Positions 32,701-45,211 are shown, counted from the first letter of the stretch. The stretch is 64,000 nucleotides of DNA from Cunninghamia lanceolata (GCA_027924645.1 BSBN01000293.1:8766501-8830500), one strand, 5' to 3'. Numbers and translations are program-made. Notes: a model not told the origin generated them from the letters alone.

Positions 32701-32822
32701 ATAACGCGAGCACGTTATAATGCGCTCATGTTATGTTTTGCTTTGCATTTTTCCTTTCCTGCAAGTTTGTTGTTTGTCATGTTTGACATAACGTGAGCAC
32801 GTTATAATGTGCTCACATTATG
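32701..32822. promoter_or_regulatory. Two palindromic motifs near left part of copy 2
   Basis: ATAACGCGAGCACG-TTATAATGCGCTCATGTTAT (32701-32734) and ATAACGTGAGCACG-TTATAATGTGCTCACATTAT (32788-32821) are two near-perfect palindromes 87 bp apart. They are the same motif as at 20907-20940. They lie about 0.9 kb inside the left end, just before array B. Confidence 0.7.
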
Positions 32823-32860
32823 TTCCCCTTAAATTTTTTTACATTCAATGCTATTAATCA

Positions 32861-35800
32861 TGAGGGTTAAGGGATAAGGGATAGGGTTGGAGGGTTTAGG
32901 GATAAGGGATTAGCATTTAAGGTATAGTATCAAGCCTGTTGAGGGTCTAGGAATAGGGATAGCGTTTAGGGTTTAGGGATGAGGGATTAGAGTTGAGGGA
33001 TGACAGATTAGGGTTGAGGGATTAGCGTTTAGGGATAAGGTTTAGGGTTAGGGTTGAGGGATTAGGGTTTAAGGTATAGTGTTGAGGGTTTAGGGATAGG
33101 GTTTAGGGTTGAGGGATTAGAGTGAAGGGTTGATGGATTAGGATTTGACGTTGAGGGTTTAGGGTTTAGGGATAGGGTTGAGGGTCGAGGGATTAGGGTT
33201 AAAGTAGAGTGTGGAGGGTGTAAGGATTAGGGATAGGGTTAAAGTGTTTAGGGATAAGGGATTAGGGTTTAAGGTATAGTATCGAGTCTGTTGAGGGTTT
33301 AGGAATAGGGATAGCATTTAGGGTTTAGGGATGAGGGATTAGAGTTGAGGGATGATGGATTAGGGTTGAGGGTTGAGGGATTAGGGTTTAGGGATAAGGT
33401 TTAGGGTTGAGGGTTGAGGGATTAGGGTTTAAGGTATATTGTTGAGGGTTGAGGGTTTAGGATTAGCATTTAGGGTTAACGGATTAGCATTTAATGTCGA
33501 GGTTAGGGTTAGAGTGTCGAGGGTAGAGGGATTAGGGATAGGGTTTAGGGTTTAAGGTTTAAGGATTGAGGGTTGAGGCTTTAGGGATGAGGGTTTAAGG
33601 CTTAAGATATAGTGTCAAGTGTTGAGGGTGTAGGGATAGGGTTTAAGTTTTAAGGGTTAAGGGTTAAGGGATGGGGATTAGGGTTCAAGGTATAGTGTTG
33701 AGGGTTGATGGTTTAGGGATAGGGTTTAGGTTTGAGGGATTAGGGTTTAGGGTTGATGAATTAGGGTTTAATGTTGAGAGTTGAGGGTTGAGGGTTGAGG
33801 GTTGAGGTTGAGGGATAGGGTTAATGGTCAAGGGATTAGGGTTAAATAAGAGTGTCGAGGGTAGAGGGATTAGGGTTTAAGATATAGTATCAAGCCTATT
33901 GAGGGTCTAGGAATAGGGATAGCATTTAGGGTTTAGGGATGAGGGATTAGAGTTGAGGGATGACGGATGATGGATTAGGGTTGAGGGTTGAGGGATTAGG
34001 GCTTAGGGACAAGGTTTAGGGTTAGGGTTGAGGGATTAGGGTTTAAGGTATAGTGTTGAGGGTTTAGGGATAGAGTTTAGGGTTAAGGGATTAGAGTGAA
34101 GGGTTGAGGGATTAGAATTTAACATTGAGGGTTTAGCGTTTAGGGTTTAGGGTTTAGGGATAGGGTTGAGGGTTGAGGGATTAGAGTTAAGGGTTGAGGG
34201 ATTAGGGTTTGACGTTGAGGGTTGAGGGTTGAGGTTCGAGGGTCAAGGGTTTAGGGATAGGGTTGAGGGTTGAGGGATTAGGGTTAAAGTAGAGTGTGGA
34301 GGGTATAAGGATTAGGGATAGGGTTGGAGGGTTTAGGGATAAGGGATTAGGGTTTAAGGTATAGTATCAAGTCTGTTGAGGGTGTAGGAATAGGGATAGC
34401 ATTTAGGGTTTAGGGATAAGGGATTAGAGTTGAGGGATGATGGATTAGGGTTGAGGGTTGAGGGATTAGGGTTTAGGGATAAGGTTTAGGGTTGAGGGCT
34501 GAGGGATTAGGATTTAAGGTATAGTGTTGAGGGTTTAGGGATAGGGTTTAGGGTTGAGGGATTAGAGTGAAGGGTAGAGGGATTAGGATTTGACATTGAG
34601 GGTTGAGGGTTGTGGGTTTAGGGTTTAGGGATAGGGTTGAGGGTTGAGGGATCAAATTTAAGGGTTGAGGGATTAGGGTTTGACGTCAAGGGTTGAGGGT
34701 TGAGGTTCGAGGGTCAAGGGTTTAGGGATAGGGTTGAGGGTCAAGGGATTAGGGTTAAAGTAGAGTGTGGAGGGTATAAGGATTAGGGATAGGGTTGGAG
34801 GGTTTAGGGATAAGGGATTAGGGTTTAAGGTATAGTATCGAATCTGTTGAGGGTTTAGGAATAGGGATAGCATTTAGGGTTTAGGGATGAGGGACTAGAG
34901 TTGACGGATGACGGATTAGGCTTGAGGGATTAGGGTTTATGGATAAGGTTTAGGGTTTAGGGATGAAGGATTAGGGTTGAGGGATTATGATTTGACATTG
35001 AGGGTTAAGGGTTTAGGGATAGGGTTGAGGGTCGAGGGATCAGAGTTAAGGGTTGAGGGATTAGGGTTTGACGTTGAGGGTTAAGGGTTGAGGTTCGAGG
35101 GTCAAGGGTTTAGGGATAGGGTTGAGGGTCGAGGGATTAGGGTTAAAGTAGAGTGTGGAGGGTATAAGGATTAGGGATAGGGTTGGAGGGTTTAGGGATA
35201 AGGGATTAGGGTTTAAGGTATAGTATCAAGTCTGTTGAGGGTTTAGGAATAGGGATAGCATTTAAGGTTTAGGGATGAGGGATTAGAGTTGAGGGATGAC
35301 GGATTAGGGTTGAGGGTTGATAGATTAGGGTTTACGGATAAGGTTTAGGGTTGAGGGCTGATGGATTAGGGTTTAAGGTATAGTGTTGAGTGCTTAGGGA
35401 TAGGGTTTAGGGTTGAGGGATTAGGATTTGACATTGAGGGTTGAGGGTTTAGGGATTGGGTTGAGGGTTGAGGGATCAGAGTTAAGGGTTGAGGGATGAG
35501 GGTTTGACATTAAGGGTTGAGGTTCGACGGTCAAGGGTTTAGGGATAGGGTTGAGGTTCGAGGGATTAGGGTTAAAGTAGAGTGTGGAGGGTATAAGGAT
35601 TAGGGATAAGGTTGGAGGGTTTAGGGATAAAGGATTAGGGTTTAAGGTATAGTATTGAGTCTGTTGAGGGTGTAGGAATAGGATAGCATTTAGGGTTTAG
35701 GGTTGAGGGATTAGAGTTGAGGGATGACGGATTAGGGTTGAGGGTTGAGGGATTAGGGTTTAGGGATAAGGTTTAGGGTTGAGGGTTGAGGGATTAGGGT

Positions 35801-36558
35801 TTAAGGTATAGTGTTGAGGGTTTAGGGATAGGGTTTAGGGTTGAGGGATTAGAGTGAAGGGTTGAGGGATTAGGGTTTGACGTTGAGGGTTGAGGGTTTA
35901 GGGTTTAGGGTTTGTGGATAGGGTTGAGGGTTGAGGGATCAGAGTTAAGGGTTGAGGGATTAGGGTTTGACATCGAGGGTTGAGGGTTGAGGTTCTAGGG
36001 TCAAGGGTTTAGGGATAGGGTTGAGGTTTGAGGGATTAGGGCTAAAGTAGAGTGTGGAGGGTATAAGGATTAGGGATAGGGTTGGAGGGTTTAGGGAAAA
36101 GGGATTAGGGTTTAAGGTATAGTATCGAGTCTATTAAGGGTTTAGGAATAGGGATAGCATTTAGGGTTTAGGGATGAGGGATTAGAGTTGAGGGATGATG
36201 GATTTGGGTTGAAGGTTGAGGGTTGAGGGATTAGGGTTTAGAGATAAGATTTAGGGTTGAGGGATGAGGGATTAGGGTTTAAGGTATAGTGTTGAGGGTT
36301 TAGGGATAGGGTTTAGGGTTGAGGGATTAGAGTGAAGGATTAAGGGATTAGGATTTGACGTTGAGGGTTGAGGGTTTAGGGATTAGGGTTTAGGGATAGG
36401 GTTGAGGGTTGAGGGATCAGAGTTAGGGGTTGAGGGATTAGGGTTTGACATTGAGGGTTGAGGGTTGAGGTTCGAGGGTCAAGGGTTTAGGGATAGGGTT
36501 GAGGTTCGAGGGATTAGGGTTAAAGTAGAGTGTGGAGGGTATAAGGATTAGGGATAGG
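32861..36558. repeat. Telomere-like array B with higher-order units
   Basis: About 3.7 kb of degenerate TTTAGGG/TTGAGGG units contains the same anchor as array A, GGTATAGTATC...TTGAGGGTTTAGGAATAGGG. It occurs at about 32921, 33272, 33881, 34358, 34829, 35218, 35645 and 36116, a period of about 350-480 bp with one double step. Units share further words in fixed order (AGTAGAGTGTGGAGGGTATAAGG, GTTTGACGTTGAGGG). Array B is more regular than array A and stops abruptly at about 36558, where transposase-gene sequence begins. Confidence 0.9.
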
Positions 36559-37091
36559 GTAACCAAATTTAGTTCAACCAGGTAATATAGGGCACGTATA
36601 TGCATCTAATTTCATCTAGTTCAACCAGGTAATGTCATCTTACTTTGTAGTGTTTTTGTAATGGTGACTAATTTCATCTAATTTGCTACACATATCAATG
36701 TAGGGCATGTATATGCAGTTATTGCAGATGAAGATAATGAAGAGGGAATAGATTATTACTTATATCATTGTGTTGAGGCCAAAAAGAAATTGGAGGCCCC
36801 TATTACAGATGGAGAAAACATCGAATACCCTATAGGCTCAATGGTTATTACTGGAACATGGCTTATAAGGTACCCACATACGAGTGTTAATATTTGGCTA
36901 TTTCAAGACTTTGACATGCATCAGAAGATTCTTCATTACTCGAACCTTGTCGTGGCATCCAATGTTCATTTGATAAAGTATCGGGGTAGACCTTTGAACA
37001 AAATATTATAAAAAAGGTGCGTGAGTCTGACCATGAAGCAATACTTGACACAATAAAGAGTAGAGTAGACCCGGATGGTTCATTGGATTAA
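36559..37091 (+). pseudogene. Last exon of transposase-like gene, copy 2
   Basis: After a short scrambled stretch (36559-36640, with AGTTCAACCAGGTAAT twice) the intron end and last exon of the gene at 10438-13491 are present. The acceptor is ATCAATGTAG at about 36694-36703, and the exon runs 36704-37091. The protein reads GHVYAVIADEDNEEGIDYY, then EAKKKLEAPITDGENIEYPI, and ends DPDGSLD. It is better preserved than copy 1: one stop near the end (KIL-stop) against two in the corresponding part. Everything upstream, including the candidate catalytic residues, is missing and array B takes its place. The exon alone is not expected to have enzymatic activity. Confidence 0.75.
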
Positions 37092-37740
37092 TTTGTAAGT
37101 ATTCACCTTGATTTTGTAAAGTCATGTTACATTGAGTTGTAAGTATGCACATTAATTTGTAAGGTTTGTCTTTTTTTTTATTTCCTCCTACATTTTTACA
37201 AATATACACATTTTTACATCATCATGTTATGCATTTTTGGTGTCCTACTCCTGATGCGACCAAACTCATAACTCACCCTACTTCCTCTAGACACCATTTG
37301 ATGATCTCTCCAACACTCTAGATCCAGGGCGCCCAATCATGATGATGACCTATATACCATTCTCCCAAGGCACTCATAATGACTGAAAAGAAGACCAAGG
37401 GCACCCAAGCTTAATAGACTTATTTCTTTCATTTTTGATGATCCAAACTCTTGCAATACGACATCCACTTCCATGCCTTTAGATCTTCCTTCATATACAG
37501 GGTGCCAAAACAAGTTGGAAAATCTACATAAGGTTACCAAAATGGATGAAAGGAGACATGAAATGCACCTTAGGACTCCATGCTAAGGTTTGAGCCATTA
37601 AAGTCTCTTGATATTAGGCACTCATGATGATGAAACTCAGAGATTTTTCCTTTCCTATGTGCTCATCTAAGATGTTTGAATGATAAGGAGTGCCTCAACC
37701 TCTATAATGTACATTGGGCACCAAAATCAAGGTGATTTTA
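37092..37740. other. 3' tail of transposase gene and unique spacer
   Basis: 37092-37230 matches the tail of copy 1 at 13492-13640. The remaining ~500 bp to the satellite has no recognised feature. The GGTGTCTTAGG repeat of copy 1 is absent here. Confidence 0.55.
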
Positions 37741-39250
37741 AGTCACTTTGAGTCATTTGGGGTCAGTTTGAGTCTTTGAGTCATGTTGCAAAAAAGTGTC
37801 AATGTTGTCAAGTTGCACTAAGCAACTTTTGCATTTTTGGTGTCCTGCTCATGATGTGACCAAACTGACTATTCCAACGCATCTGGATGGGTACATTTAT
37901 GCTAGGCATGGTCCTATTTTTCACCCAAACATGTCGAAATAGTCCGAGCTACATTGTACCGACAATATACCCAAAGAGTCCAAATTGCAAAAAGGTAGCA
38001 ATCTTTGAGAAGATGTTACTCAAAAACCGTGTCACTTAGAAAGATTTTGTCTAAGGCAATACAATCATGTAAACTGCCTCTACAATAACCTCTCTTAGTT
38101 TTTTATATTTCTGAGGCATTTGCCCGTGGTGAAAGGTTTTCTGCTGCCCCAAAAATTATCAGAAGGAGGCAGTGTAAAGTTGCAAAGGGGTGTAACTTTT
38201 GTCCTACTCCTGATGTGACCAAACTATCTATTCTAACGTGTCTGAATGGGTACATTTACACTAGACATGGTCCTGTTTTTCACCCAAACATGTCAAAACA
38301 ATTTGAGCTACATTGTACCCACGATATCCCTAAAGAGTCCAAAGTGCAAAAAGGTAGCAATCTTTGACGAGCTGTTACTTAAAAACCATGTCACTTAAAA
38401 ATATTCTGTCTGAGGTACACAATCATGTAGAGTGCCTCTATAATAACCTCTCTCAATTTTTTATATCTCTGAGGCATTTGCCCGTGGTGAAAGGTTTTCT
38501 GCTGCCCCAAAATCATCAGAAGGAGGTAGTGTAAAGTTGTAAAGGGGTGTAACTTTTGTCCTGCTCTTGATGTGACCAAACTGACTATTCCAACACATCT
38601 AGATGGGTACATTTACACTAGGCATGGTCCTATTTTTCACCCAAACATGTCGAAATAGTTTGAGCTACATTGTACCCATGATATCCCTGAAGAATCCAAA
38701 GTGTAAAAAGGCAGCAATCTTTGATGAGATGTTACTCAAAAACCATCTCACTTAGAAAATTCTATCTAAGGCAACATGATCACATAGAGTGCCTCTACAA
38801 TAACCTCTCTCAGTTTTTTATATCTCTGAGGCATTTGCCCGTGGTGAAAGGTTTTTTGGTGCCCCAAAAATCATCAGAAGGAGGCAGTGTAAAGTTGCAA
38901 AGGGTTGTAACTTTTGTCCTGCTCTTGATGCAACCAAACTAACTATTCTAATGCATCTGAATGGGTACATTTATGCTAGGCATGGTCCTATTTTTCACCC
39001 AAACATGTTGAAATAGTCTGAGCTACATTGTACCCACGATATCCCTAAGGAGTCCAAAGTGCAAAAAGGCAGCAATCTTTGATGAGATATTACTCAAAAA
39101 CCGTGTCACTTAGAAACATTCTATCTGAAGTAGTGTGATCACGTAGAGTGTATCTACAATAACCTCTCTCAATTTTTTATATCTTTGAGACATTTGCCCG
39201 TGGTGAAAGGTTTTCTTCTGCCCCAAAAATCATTAGAAGGAGGCAGTGTA
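37741..39250. repeat. ~360-bp tandem satellite, array B
   Basis: Units have GATGGGTACATTT-type words at about 37886, 38246, 38604 and 38962, a period of 358-360 bp. They match the units at 14330-16205. The last unit stops inside GAAGGAGGCAGTGTA at about 39250. The satellite is noncoding; short open frames in it recur from unit to unit. Confidence 0.9.
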
Positions 39251-42200
39251 TTAAGTCACGATGAAAGCCTATTCACTCTAGGCGCTTGTTGTGACCAAAT
39301 CACACATCGCCCCATTGCAAATGGGGACCCCCTACTTTTTTTGAACTCCAATGTGTTTGACTAAGCTTAGATGATGTCTTGGGGTTATTGCATGATGAGG
39401 TCAATGGTGTTTGAGTTTTAGAGCTCCTTGATGACCTGATCTTGATAGTGGGTGCGTAGAGGAAGGAATGATTAAGGCACACTTTGATAATCATTTCACC
39501 CTAGGTGAGTGCCTAGGTAGAATTTGGAGTGGAAGCCTCAAATAATACCTTGGATTTTAGATGCTTATTTTAGCTCAAATCATCATTATCTTGCGCCTAG
39601 AGTTGGAGTCTAACTGCCTAGAGAGTCAAGGAGCATTTCATCATCTGGAGAATCCCAAACATGCGCCTTGAACAAGTGATGCTACAAGTGGTGAACAAAA
39701 TGGGCGCCTTGAAGAATTGAGCCCTCCAAGACATCTTGCAATTCCCTAAAAGTCTAAAATTTACACAAGTGAGTTAAGGTGCCATTTTCCATCTCCAGAG
39801 CCTCCTTTAAGCACCTTAACATGGAGTGAATGTTTTAGTCTATGAAAGATTGTGCCTAAAGAATATAACAACCCCTTGAGTCACTAGGATGAACTAAGTT
39901 AACAAAATGAACTTCATTGAGGGAGACACACTTTTGCATCTAGACAACTCTAGTTTAGCCCCTGAGACAAAGCATGTTTAGATCCATAAGTTTGGGGAGT
40001 ATTGAGTGAGGTAAGTCTTCATGAGCATATAAAATGACTTAAATCCATCAATGATGAAGTAAACGCTTATTTGAACTAAGGCACAATTTCACTCCTCTAC
40101 AATCATCTTCTGGCACCTTGAAAGCTAAGTGTTTGAAACTATCATGATTTGCACCTAGATGAGGAAGTCTCTATAATGAGTTAAAGCCACTTGAACGGCA
40201 AGCATGAAGGGAGCATCCAAACTTACCCAAGGAAGCACCTAGAGGAATGGAAGCTGAGTTTGAAGATAGATGACCTTTTGAGTGCACTTGCCCTTGAGTG
40301 ACAATTTGATTTGGCATCCTTATGTAAATTTAGATATGATCTAGCACTTTGAGGTTGAGTGGAGTAATCTTGGTGCCTTTGTGTGTTGTTTTATACCTTA
40401 ATGAGCACCTTGGAAGAATGGACATTTACTCACCCTTGAGCGCCTTAGTTCCAGAGATTAAGTTCGAAGAGTAATACTCCTCAAAATGCCTTTATGAGAG
40501 CGATGAAACTAAGTACCATAAGAGATGATAAGTTTAAGAGCTTAGTGACTCAAGGTGCATTGTAGGGTCAAGAACATCAAGTTTGTGCACCTAAGGGGAA
40601 AATCAAGCTTTAAACACCTTATAAAATGGTGCCTTGGTAGAGGAGTTGCCAAAAGACCTTAAAACTAAAAATTTGATAAAATAACTCACATTATGAGTTT
40701 AGGCACCTTTCCAAGATCAAGCTTTCATATAGCGCCTTGAGTTGTTACTTTCATATTAGCGCCCTAGCATAAAGAAGAAGTCCTCAAATGCGCTTTAAGG
40801 AGGAAGATTGGTGATGGGAGTAATTATGAGCGCCCTAGAGTGTTTGAAGTGGGAAGTAGTAAAGGATAGCGCCTTGAATGAGTTTGAGCACCTTGAAGAG
40901 GATTGAGTGCCTTGATAAATCAAAGGATTGAGTGCTTAAGGGATAATAGGATCTTTTGAGACTATTGGTAAGTGTTTGGAATCATTAGAATTTCAAAAAT
41001 AAGATAAAGACCCTAGGTGCTATCTCCTACTTGGATCATCACACATGGGAACATGGAAACTAGATTGATTGAAGGAATGATACTTTAGCGCCTTGAGGGT
41101 GAATGAGTCAAAATAACACTAAATTGGTGCCTAGTCCAATTGATTGAAATCATCTTGGGCACATTTTCTTGCTTTAGTTGGGTTAAACTTATTTTGGCGC
41201 CTTGGTGAGAAGTTCTCTAGATATGAGTTAGAACCATCAAAATAATAAAACTTGCCAAGAAAGAGATAGGCATTTTTATGAAGTTTTTCCTCAATGTTGA
41301 GCGCCTAGGAGGTAGATTGCTCAAGAGAGGGTTAGATACTCTATATTTCACTCTATTGTTGACTTGTCTAAAAATAATGGAAGCATAAAATTATCAACTT
41401 TTGAACCTTCAAACTCACTATTGGCGAGACAACATACCATCGGCGAGCTTAAAATTTCATCGGCCAATAGGCTGATGCCACCATGACTTCATTTGATTTC
41501 ACTTTTGACAAACATCCCATCATTGACTCTTATCGGTCAGATAGACTACTATTGATGACTTTATATCCTTTCACACTGATGTCTTTGTCACTCTGATACG
41601 AGATTCTAAGTCCCTTGCCTATCGGTAGGACTTAATACCATCGGCACACTCAAAAACTCTTCTGCCGACATACCGATCTCATGAATGACAACCTTCGGAC
41701 CACACCTGTCGGTGAGACTCCAAACATTAGTGAACTCTAATCTCGTTGGGCTGTTACACCGATGGATTTCAACTATCAGTGTGACCCCCTTCATCAGCGA
41801 ATCTCTCAACTACTCTTTCGATGCGCAGATGGGATTATCTTCCGATACATCGATGTCTTCAACTTCGAACCACACTCGTCGGCAAGACAGACCACTATTG
41901 GTGAAGCCTAACCAAGGTTTTCTGATACATTGATACGACCAACTCTTGACATCGATACAAGGTTCTTTTGTAGGGAAAGGGTGCCTAGGCTTATGGGGCT
42001 CAATTTGATGTATTTATTTGAAGCTCAAGGTGAATTGATGCTTATTGAAAATGCCACTTAGTCCTTCATTTGCATTATAGGTGCCATTTCCTATTGACTT
42101 ATATACTCCTCCTCATGCTAGGGTGCCATAATGAAGTGGTTTAGACAATAGGTGCGCTTCACTTACCAGAGGCTTGTTCTCCTTCCACCTTAGGCGCACT

Positions 42201-42400
42201 TTTATGGTGGAATAGGTGTCAATGGGCGCCTTGTCTTAAATGAATGTTCTCTCTAAGTTGGGCACCCTTTTGAGGCTTTATGAGTTGCAAATTGTGCCTT
42301 AACCCTTCATGCTTGTTTCTCAATATTTGGATGTTTAATAAAGTCTCCTTTAGGTGCTCATCTTAATGACTTTTTCTCAAGGCGCAATCATCCTAATGAC
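39251..42400. repeat. Long tract rich in GCGCCTT/GCACCTT words
   Basis: The words GCGCCTTGA, GCACCTTGA, GCGCCCTAG and their relatives recur every few tens of bases for about 3 kb, with no constant period. No coding sequence is seen in any frame. It looks like a very old, heavily mutated short-motif repeat. Copy 1 has no counterpart. Confidence 0.5.
41400..41965. repeat. Sub-block rich in ATCGGCGAG / CCGAT words
   Basis: Within the GCGCCTT tract this ~560-bp block repeats CATCGGCGAG, TATCGGTCAGA, CATCGGCACAC, CCGACATACCGAT, TGTCGGTGAGACT and ACACCGATGG about every 20-40 bases. Its CpG content is clearly higher than that of the surroundings. No coding function is seen. Confidence 0.5.
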
Positions 42401-42779
42401 TTGGATATTCATCCTAGTGTTTCAGGATATCAGGCTACCAGACTTAATCATTTTTAGGATCTCAAACATAAAGAATAACATGATGATTCATTTTTTTGTA
42501 TTGCATATAGTTGACATTCTATGCTACTCATACAGAATATTAATATTTTCTATTCAACATGATGATTCATTTTTTTTTTAAATACAACCTTTATCTTTTA
42601 GTTCCAAAATGAGTTTTAGGTGATACTTGAATAACAATAGCTAGCTTATTGGATCAACAAACATCCTATGTAATACAATTGGACTTTAAATATTTGAAGT
42701 AGACATCTACAAATATCCATTCAAACGTGGATTTATAATGCAAGTATGGATGCCATAAATAAAAAAGATTTGTATTAAC

Positions 42780-42940
42780 CAAATATCCATATAGGCATAC
42801 ATCAATATCTATCGATATAAGTATAACATATATACAAAATAGCCATATAGGCTTACAAGAATTCCATATAGGCATACAATGTCAACTATGTACAATACAA
42901 AATATATGTCCACAAATGCCATATAGGCATACAACAAAGG
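42780..42940. repeat. CCATATAGGCATACA repeats 3' of accessory gene
   Basis: CCATATAGGCATACA or a close variant occurs several times in about 150 bp, just beyond the stop codon of the accessory gene. The same cluster is at about 17785-17910 in copy 1. It probably lies in the 3' untranslated region. Confidence 0.6.
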
Positions 42941-42954
42941 AACACAATAAAAAG

Positions 42955-45043
42955 TCATTCCCCTCTGGCTGGTGAAGAGAATAAATCACGAGCATCCTTT
43001 GATCTTCTAGGGGATGGAGACACGCATGTGGGTGGTCTACTACGAACCCGAGGGCTACTCCTCCTATTTAGGTCTTCCTGCATCTTTACCTATTACAATA
43101 AAAAGTATAGACATTAATATATAGAAATTACATGTTATAAAAAATGAAACATTTAACAAAATAATCACTTACCACTAACATATAATCTGTCTCCTCGCTT
43201 GCCTTAGTAGCAGGAATAGGCCCTGGTGATGTCATGTCCTATAGAAACCATCCAGATAGAAATTAAACTTCAAATCAATAATCTTTTGATTTTTTAAAAA
43301 TAGACAACTATAACAATGAATGTAAATTGAAATTTACTAATCTACCTCATACCCCTGTCAATGCCATGGAGCTATGAATCACAAAGGCCACACCCTGCTC
43401 CATTGCCCTATGAACATGGGGAGGTGTCTCCGTAGCCTACATCATCTGGAAATAAAACAACATTATTCAATTACGAAAACTATAATAGTGATGCAAATCA
43501 TGGCTCCTAACATACACACACGTTCATCTAAAGATGGAAGTACACACAATAAAGCACACAAGTCACATACAAAAATTTAGTAAGTACAATTCATTCATTA
43601 AACTATTTATTTTATTACCTCCGTAAAGCTTTGAAGTCCACCACCACTGGCAGGTGTTGCCATGAAATCTATAGTATTAACCTATTCAACATCCAAAATT
43701 AGATATTAGAATACCATTCATATAATGATGCTATTCACATGTAATATTTATAATTGTTTACTACTTACATACCTCGACAGTAGATGATCTAGTGTAAAAT
43801 GCAGGTAGAGAATAGCTGAAAACTGCATCGACGCTATGACCCTAAAATTTCATTAAAATCATCAATTTAAATTAGTTAATCTTGCATTTCAAAAATAAAA
43901 TTTAATAAATTAAATTCAATAAACTTGCTAATATTTACCTTAGTATCAAGGCCGAAAGTCTCACTCAGGAGGGTATCTGTCTTCACCATCTGCTCAGCTG
44001 CAAATGTAGCCTGTGCACCTACATCTTGACTATCCATGGGGTCATAACCACAGGCTGACCCACAAGTCTGACAAGTATTGGGTGGGACCCTGCTCCTCAC
44101 ACTATCTCCCAACCCACTCTATGTTGCAAGACCAGCATGCTCTATGATGCTCTGGGTCAAGGCACTAATGGACTGAAGTGTATCAACCTCAACACTCCTT
44201 CACAATGGAAGGGATAGAAACATGCTCGTGGGCTGGTATACTGATTACTCATCTCAATACACGCTATGGGTCAAGACGTGCCCCTGGTCTATCTTGTGCT
44301 GACCCCCCACCTCTACCCTAGAAGTCCCGCATATCAAAATAGTTTGGCACTTTTTTAAGGACAAACTCGCAGTAGAGTTTCCTCAAAAAGTATTATGGGA
44401 CCTCATTATTATTGCATAGAGGATGGTCAAAAACCATCCACCACCTCTACCCAAAATTATCCCTTATCACTTGGTTGTTGCACCAATAGATAGGGAACCT
44501 CTTGCATGTAATGGGTGGAGGTTGATTTGTTTGTGGGTTTGTGAAAATGGAACACAAGTCTAATTTTGTGATTTGTAATTTTTTCACTTCCTAGTATGAC
44601 AGCTTGTCTGCATAATAATCTCTAAACTCTCTCCTCTTATCTGTCCAACTAGTTATTTGCTTGCTAATTGAATCTACATTTGATAACATAGATTCAAGAG
44701 ATTCAGCAAGCATGGACCTATGCAAGGTTGAAGTGGAAGGATCTTTCAACCTTGCAATTATATCTTCAATTTCTTTTTTGTTGTTTTTAATTTGCCCCAT
44801 TATATTTTCTTGTGTTCCAGGGGCATGTCGAGGAATGAATGGAGGAGGTTATTGTTCTGCAGGTATTTCCTCCTCAGGATTTTGTGGATTTTGAGGAGGA
44901 GGAGGAGGAGGTGCATTAACATTTCCTGACAATTAATGAAATATACATAAAAAATCAACTAAAACCTACCTATTTAGAAACAAATCCAAACAAAAAAACA
45001 AATATAACTCACTCCTTTGGCATGCTTGACAATGTGGCGGCAT
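42955..45043 (-). pseudogene. Seven-exon accessory gene of giant element, copy 2
   Basis: Exons on the minus strand: 45013-45043 (starts ATGCCGCCACATTG, MPPHCQACQR), 43939-44925, 43773-43841, 43619-43681, 43353-43445, 43173-43238 and 42955-43089 (ends SPARGE-stop). All introns have GT...AG. Exons 3-6 are 69, 63, 93 and 66 bp, identical in length to copy 1 and all in phase 0. Exon 2 encodes a Pro-rich start, a charged helical region (RLKDPSTSTLHRSMLAESLE), a Trp-rich block and CQTCGSACGYDPMDS. The last exon is Arg/Ser/Pro-rich and basic (RRSSPRVRSRPP). Start codon and splice sites are intact, but exons 2 and 5 contain stops and exon 2 a frameshift. I do not recognise the product. By position it may be a DNA-binding accessory protein of the transposon. 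Confidence 0.68.
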
Positions 45044-45177
45044 TTTGGCAACGAATTGATAAGGTTTTTGTGTTGAATGGAGTTTTGGAAAATGTGAGTG
45101 CGCTTTCTAGGGTTTGCAGACCACGGGCAGAGAGGAGAAGAAAGAAAGAAATGAAATGACATTAGAAACTTTTTTTT

Positions 45178-45185
45178 TATTTATA
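45178..45185 (-). promoter_or_regulatory. TATA box of accessory gene, copy 2
   Basis: The minus strand reads TATAAATA 135 bp upstream of the ATG at 45043. The palindrome 45192-45211 starts 6 bp further upstream, as in copy 1. This spacing is typical of a core promoter with an adjacent upstream element. Confidence 0.6.
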
Positions 45186-45191
45186 GCAAGC

Positions 45192-45211
45192 CATAACGCG
45201 AGCGCGTTATG
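45192..45211. promoter_or_regulatory. Palindromic motif CATAACGCG-AG-CGCGTTATG-type
   Basis: The 20-bp sequence CATAACGCGAGCGCGTTATG is an inverted repeat apart from its central two bases. It ends 67 bp from the element terminus. The second motif of copy 1 ends 66 bp from its terminus. Confidence 0.65.
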
